A stretch of DNA of 30,018 nt from a virus. Every line of letters starts with the position of its first letter. Position 1 is the stretch's first letter. A program made the translations under genes and the position numbers. The notes below the pieces were generated by a model, which saw only the letters and a list, made by a program, of their open reading frames with translations, was not told where the DNA came from and did no database searches. The stretch covers positions 1 to 30,018 of IMG/VR virus record IMGVR_UViG_3300001589_000098; one strand, written 5' to 3'. Below are positions 26,104 to 30,018 of this stretch, piece by piece.

Positions 26104-27050
26104 ATGTAAATGTAATTACCAGTGATAGTCGAGTTTGGAATTTAGGCGAAGTTGTTACTACTATTGCACAAGCAAAAAGTCAAGACCAAGATTTGGTACT
26201 GAATTTAAAAAACGAAGGGCCAGACTTTAGTACACTTGGGTTAGATAACTATTTGACCGACTGGCAAAATCGAACAACAGTAGTTACAAGAAATGCTGTG
26301 CAATCTCCGTTAGGAAAAATAAAATTTCACCAAGAATGGCCTCATTTTTTAATCACCACACGAGAAGATTTACAACATCTTACTGTTAACAAAAAAATTG
26401 AAAAACCTTTTGGTTGTTTTATTGGCCGCAGCAACGCTCCAAGATTATACTTGAGCAGTTACCTCTATAATAAAAAGTGTGCAGTACAAACGTTTCATTA
26501 TAATCCAAATCATGAATTCCACAGAAGCAATCTTGGATTAGACAACATTATGGAGCAGTATGGATTTAACGGAGTACACCAAACACTACCACTGTTATCA
26601 CAGTCACCTGTAACATTTGAAGAAATCGTAACTTATCCAATACATATGAGACAACACAATAATATACATTATGCTTATTTAAATTTTTTGGTTGAAATTG
26701 TTTGTGAATCATACTATAATGGACGTACATTCTTTCCTACTGAAAAAACATGGCGTCCTATCATTTTAGAAACCCCATTTATAATACAAGGACCACAATG
26801 GTATCTACGTCGACTGAAAGATTTAGGTTTTAAAACATTTGATCAATGGTGGGATGAAGGATACAGTGAAGATCCTGCTGACCATCAACTAGATGAGATT
26901 GTAAAAGTTATTGATTTTTTAGCAGAAAAAAGTTTAACCGAACTTGATACAATGTATCAAGAAATGCAACCAACCCTAAAGCATAATAAAAAATGTTTCA
27001 TGGAATTAACCAGCAAAGATTTTGAAATCTTTAAACATGACAGATACTAA
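26100..27050 (+). CDS. Glycosyltransferase-like protein with TEKTWRPI motif, 316 aa
   Basis: The C-terminal half holds 'NFLVEIVCESYYNGRTFFPTEKTWRPIILETPFIIQGP' (TEKTWRPI at 214-221), then 'LKDLGFKTFDQWWDEGY'. This pattern is typical of a glycosyltransferase-like family common in marine phage and bacterial surface-sugar clusters, related in layout to GT10-type fucosyltransferases. The middle segment 'CFIGRSNAPRLYLSSYLYN' (106-123) fits the donor-side strand-loop. A second member starts at 29309, where 'NHFLNVVSETE' matches the 'NFLVEIVCES' block just before TEKTW. It overlaps the preceding oxygenase-like gene by four bases and the radical SAM gene by 14. I am confident of the family resemblance, less so of the exact reaction. 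Confidence 0.65.
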   Translation: MNVNVITSDSRVWNLGEVVTTIAQAKSQDQDLVLNLKNEGPDFSTLGLDNYLTDWQNRTTVVTRNAVQSPLGKIKFHQEWPHFLITTREDLQHLTVNKKIEKPFGCFIGRSNAPRLYLSSYLYNKKCAVQTFHYNPNHEFHRSNLGLDNIMEQYGFNGVHQTLPLLSQSPVTFEEIVTYPIHMRQHNNIHYAYLNFLVEIVCESYYNGRTFFPTEKTWRPIILETPFIIQGPQWYLRRLKDLGFKTFDQWWDEGYSEDPADHQLDEIVKVIDFLAEKSLTELDTMYQEMQPTLKHNKKCFMELTSKDFEIFKHDRY

Positions 27051-28476
27051 GAAAAACAAAGGCGATGGTGTTGATGAGAACTTTAAAAGCGACTTCTTAT
27101 CTGCTGCAGAGATTGCACAACAGAAACTAGACACAGTATCTCCTAGCATGTGCTTGGCTAAATGGAAGCAACTTAGTTTGCACTTAACCACTGGCATGAA
27201 CAACAGTTGTTACCATCCGCCACTTCATAGAGCCGATGCTGGTGCGATCAAATTAAACCCTAGTGCATTGCATAACACAGACTATAAAAAGCAACAACGT
27301 AAACTTATGTTAGAAGGTACACGCCCACCCGAGTGTAGTTACTGCTGGGCAATGGAAGACAACAACAAACTTAGCGACAGACACTATCGCAGTGGCGAGC
27401 CGTGGGCAATGAAAGACTTTGAAACTATAAAAAATGCTTCTTGGGATCAAGATATTACGCCAAGTTATGTAGAAGTAGATTTCAACAGTGCTTGTAACCT
27501 AAGTTGTAGTTACTGTTCACCGCAATACAGTAGCTCATGGATGGCTGAAACAGAACGTGAAGGTGCATGGCCAACAGAGATACCACACAATGATCCTAGT
27601 CACTTTCAAGGCGAAAGACGCCCTATACCAGCAAGAGAACACAATCCTTATGTAGAAGCATTTTGGAAATGGTGGCCAACACTGTATCCAGAGCTCGAGC
27701 ATTTTAGAATGACTGGTGGTGAACCAATGATGGATAAGAATACATACCGTGTATTTGATTATGTATTAATGAATCCAAGTTCAAAACTACACCTAAGCAC
27801 AACTTCAAACTTCAGCGTTGAAGAAAAACTTTGGCAACGATACAAAGGTTATGTTACTATGCTATGTGAAGTTCCTGATCGTGTGGAACACTTCATGCAG
27901 TATGTAAGCCTGGACGGTATGTTTGAACCAGCAGAATACATACGACACGGATTGGACTTTAACCTACTATGGGATAGAGTAAACCAGTTTTTAAACGACA
28001 TACCAGAACGAAATAGTATAACATTTATTATTACAATGAACAACCTCAGTCTTACTACATTACAAAAACTTTTTACAGGCATACTTGGATTGCGACAAAT
28101 TTATAGTAATACATATCAACGTGTTTGGTTTGACACTCCTGTGTTGCGTACACCTACTTGGCAGAGTTTACAACTACTACCTGAGAGTTATGTACACGAA
28201 TTAGAAGTTATAAAGTCATGGATGAATGACAACTTGGAAACAGAAGCAACACGTTTTAAAGGATTCAAAGACTACGAAGTAGCACGTCTTGACAGAGACA
28301 TTGCCTGGATGCGTGACGGACAAAAATTAGACAGTGAATATATCAAACGTAACAAAGCAGACTTCTACAGATTCTTCAATGAACACGATAGACGTAGGAA
28401 TACAGACTTTCTAAAAACTTTTCCTGAAATGAAAACATGGTGGGAAGAGTGTAAATATTTGGCTGATTATTCCTAA
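27037..28476 (+). CDS. Radical SAM protein (CxxxCxxC) with extra N-terminal cysteines, 479 aa
   Basis: The [4Fe-4S]-SAM site is C153-x3-C157-x2-C160 in 'SACNLSCSYCSPQ', followed by the SAM-binding 'RMTGGEP' (GGE at 227-229). Before the core, 'CYHPPLH' (C58, H64) and 'PPECSYCWAME' (C100, C103) are conserved-looking Cys and His that could hold an auxiliary cluster, as in twitch- or SPASM-type radical SAM enzymes. The C-terminal part (about 330-479) is charged, with 'WHDxR'-type helices. Two starts are possible; I prefer the ATG at 27037 to the TTG at 27022, because TTG has no better ribosome site. It overlaps the end of the glycosyltransferase-like gene by 14 bases. Related enzymes modify peptides or carbon backbones; the substrate here is unknown. 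Confidence 0.8.
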   Translation: MTDTKKNKGDGVDENFKSDFLSAAEIAQQKLDTVSPSMCLAKWKQLSLHLTTGMNNSCYHPPLHRADAGAIKLNPSALHNTDYKKQQRKLMLEGTRPPECSYCWAMEDNNKLSDRHYRSGEPWAMKDFETIKNASWDQDITPSYVEVDFNSACNLSCSYCSPQYSSSWMAETEREGAWPTEIPHNDPSHFQGERRPIPAREHNPYVEAFWKWWPTLYPELEHFRMTGGEPMMDKNTYRVFDYVLMNPSSKLHLSTTSNFSVEEKLWQRYKGYVTMLCEVPDRVEHFMQYVSLDGMFEPAEYIRHGLDFNLLWDRVNQFLNDIPERNSITFIITMNNLSLTTLQKLFTGILGLRQIYSNTYQRVWFDTPVLRTPTWQSLQLLPESYVHELEVIKSWMNDNLETEATRFKGFKDYEVARLDRDIAWMRDGQKLDSEYIKRNKADFYRFFNEHDRRRNTDFLKTFPEMKTWWEECKYLADYS

Positions 28477-28490
28477 CCATAATTATTAAT

Positions 28491-29324
28491 ATGAAAGTTA
28501 TAGTTACAGGTGCTGGTGGCTTCTTAGGAAGAAATACAGTAGCACATTTACGTCAAAAAGGACATGAGGTTACTGCGTTTACACAAGATGTAAGACGTAA
28601 CTTGCCCTATGAAAGATTTGATTGCATCTACCATTTTGCAGCCTATGTTGGAGGACGTAAAGGTATTGATAACAATAAGTGGCTTATTACAGAAAACATC
28701 GAACTAGATAGAATCACTTTCAAATGGGCAGAAGAATGGTGCAAGAAAATAATCTATCCTAGTAGTTGTGCCGCTTATCCTTTGTACCTACAAGAAATGC
28801 CTGATACTCCAATGCATGAAGAACAATTTGGAAGTAGTAAGACTTTTGATTTATATGGACTTGCTAAAATTGTTGCAGAAAGCATGCTGAAAACTGTAAA
28901 TATTCCTGTACACGTAATAAGACCTTTTAGCATATATGGTCCAGGACAAGATATAGACTATCCTCTGCCAGCAATAATACAAAGAGCACGCCAAGGCGAG
29001 TGTAGTGTTTGGGGAAGTGGTACACAAACACGTGATTGGGTCTATATAGATGATGCACTTAAGGTTTTTGAATTCTTGTTAAACAAAGATGATTCAATTA
29101 CAGTCAATTTAGCAACAGGAAAAGCAATTTCATTTAAACAAGTAGCAGAGATAGTTTACAAAACAGTACATGGAGTTGTGATTCCTGTGAAGACACAAAC
29201 AGATGAGCCAGAAGGTGCAGGACATAGGGTTGGCAGTACTGAAAGAATGGAAAGTTTAGGTTTACACTGTAATACTACACTTGAATATGGAATTAGAAAG
29301 ATGGTACAATGGTCACAAGAATAG
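28491..29324 (+). CDS. Extended SDR: NAD-dependent nucleotide-sugar epimerase/dehydratase family, 277 aa
   Basis: The Rossmann NAD site is at the start (TGAGGFLG, residues 6-13). The catalytic triad region is present: Ser in 'YPSSCAAYP' (about 91-92) and Y122-x3-K126 in 'LYGLAKIVAE'. 'RPFSIYGPGQ' and 'RDWVYIDDALKVFEFLL' are hallmarks of the UDP-glucose 4-epimerase/GDP-fucose synthase branch. It is somewhat shorter than the usual 310-350 residues. Enzymes of this group make activated sugars for glycosyltransferases, which suits this cassette. The exact product cannot be told. It starts 14 bases after the radical SAM gene without a clear Shine-Dalgarno site, and its end overlaps the next gene by 16 bases. 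Confidence 0.82.
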   Translation: MKVIVTGAGGFLGRNTVAHLRQKGHEVTAFTQDVRRNLPYERFDCIYHFAAYVGGRKGIDNNKWLITENIELDRITFKWAEEWCKKIIYPSSCAAYPLYLQEMPDTPMHEEQFGSSKTFDLYGLAKIVAESMLKTVNIPVHVIRPFSIYGPGQDIDYPLPAIIQRARQGECSVWGSGTQTRDWVYIDDALKVFEFLLNKDDSITVNLATGKAISFKQVAEIVYKTVHGVVIPVKTQTDEPEGAGHRVGSTERMESLGLHCNTTLEYGIRKMVQWSQE

Positions 29325-30018
29325 GGACACACTTTCCATTAAGTTGGCCATACGGAAATGATGAATTAGAAATTTTTAATAAAACACACAGCCAAATTGA
29401 TGCAAACTTCCCTAACAAAACAAACTTGTTAATTAACACTACGTGGTTTGGTAGTCAATTTGATAACAATTGCTGGACACAAGCAATGAACTTGGAAGGT
29501 GAATTTGATAATTTATTCTTGCTATGTGTGATTGATCCTGAATATCTTTTTGCAGAAGATTTACAAAAAATAATAAACAAATATCAAATTAAAAATGTGC
29601 ATAGAATAGGCATGTACGAAGGTGAACCAAGTGAATGGAACTTCCATGCTATTATAGCAAACGATAGTATGCCTGACTATTCTGAAGAACAAGTTTTAAT
29701 GCGGAGTGCTGATTTTGCGTACATGTTATATCAAAGAAAACCAAGAGTGCATAGGATAGAAATTACTAACATACTGCGAGAACAACCTCATCTATTAGAA
29801 CATGGTATTGTTACATTAGGTGGAGTAGCAAAAGATGAAACAGATTGGCATCAAGGTTTAGAAGTAGTGCCGATGACAATAGATGATTTGCCTGCAACAT
29901 ATAACCAAAAGCAAGGAGATCACGATGATTTTGCTGGTATACCCAACGACCTTGTTACTGTTGGACGTTTAGATTTATGGCAGAATCATTTTTTAAATGT
30001 TGTAAGCGAAACAGAATT
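29309..30018 (+). CDS. Second TEKTWRP-family glycosyltransferase-like protein, N-terminal part (cut by window end)
   Basis: An ATG at 29309 opens a frame that stays open to base 30018, giving 236 visible residues. It begins 'MVTRIGTHFPLSWPYGND' and has 'LLINTTWFGSQFDNN', 'NLFLLCVIDPEYLF', 'RIGMYEGEPSEWNFHAIIAND', 'MPDYSEEQVLMRSADFAYML' and 'RKPRVHRIEIT', ending 'LWQNHFLNVVSETE'. That last stretch lines up with 'YAYLNFLVEIVCES' of the 316-aa protein at 26100, where TEKTWRP comes next, so the same motif is expected just beyond the window. It overlaps the epimerase gene by 16 bases. Glycosyltransferase-like function is inferred from that alignment and the neighbours. Confidence 0.6.
   Translation, partial: MVTRIGTHFPLSWPYGNDELEIFNKTHSQIDANFPNKTNLLINTTWFGSQFDNNCWTQAMNLEGEFDNLFLLCVIDPEYLFAEDLQKIINKYQIKNVHRIGMYEGEPSEWNFHAIIANDSMPDYSEEQVLMRSADFAYMLYQRKPRVHRIEITNILREQPHLLEHGIVTLGGVAKDETDWHQGLEVVPMTIDDLPATYNQKQGDHDDFAGIPNDLVTVGRLDLWQNHFLNVVSETE

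Noticed and set aside
27022-27036. TTG start for the radical SAM gene
   Set aside because: The ATG five codons later is a better start codon, and no Shine-Dalgarno site favours the TTG.
1-30018. CRISPR array, insertion sequence, integrase, attachment site or diversity-generating retroelement
   Set aside because: No regularly spaced identical repeats, transposase or reverse transcriptase motifs, or paired template/variable repeats were seen.

Overview
The window is one arm of a tailed-phage genome of the T4-like (contractile-tail) type. The evidence is the baseplate gene order (gp5-like hub/needle end, gp25, gp6, then a giant tail protein), T4-type late promoter motifs (TATAAATA and close variants) in front of several structural genes, every gene on the + strand, and very tight packing. 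The DNA is visibly AT-rich. The enlarged gp6, the giant baseplate protein and the small tail-fibre genes resemble what I remember of marine T4-like phages of cyanobacteria and SAR11-type bacteria. Nothing here (no photosynthesis gene, no tRNA) fixes the host, so the host is inference.

Region 1 (1-18826) is the baseplate module. It holds the C-terminal part of a gp5-like needle protein, gp25, an enlarged gp6 (1135 aa), and one uninterrupted 4533-aa reading frame that fills about 45 % of the window. The giant protein sits in the gp7 position. It contains a degenerate cupredoxin-like segment, a seven-unit FG-GAP-type beta-propeller split by inserted modules, many copies of a 'VNG ... DYTV' beta module, and a GSGYT double repeat. 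Region 2 (18858-22031) has three further virion or tail-fibre proteins, each with its own late-promoter-like motif or Shine-Dalgarno site. It ends in a clear Rho-independent-type terminator at 22048-22080.

Region 3 (22097-30018) is a compact cassette of at least ten genes, most joined by start-stop overlaps of 4 to 16 bases. It encodes three GT-A/GT8-like glycosyltransferase candidates, a 2-oxoglutarate/Fe(II) oxygenase-like protein, two related proteins of a TEKTWRP-type glycosyltransferase-like family (one cut by the window end), a radical SAM enzyme, an extended SDR sugar epimerase/dehydratase, a small secreted protein and two unrecognised small proteins. Reading the cassette together, I infer that it builds or transfers a sugar-containing modification, either onto the virion (tail fibres or baseplate) or onto the host surface. 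That joint role is an inference from gene content and linkage.

There is no gene-free stretch over 300 bases. The longest gap is 137 bases (20935-21071). It holds two late-promoter-like motifs, a 14-codon mini-ORF and a locally GC-rich patch.
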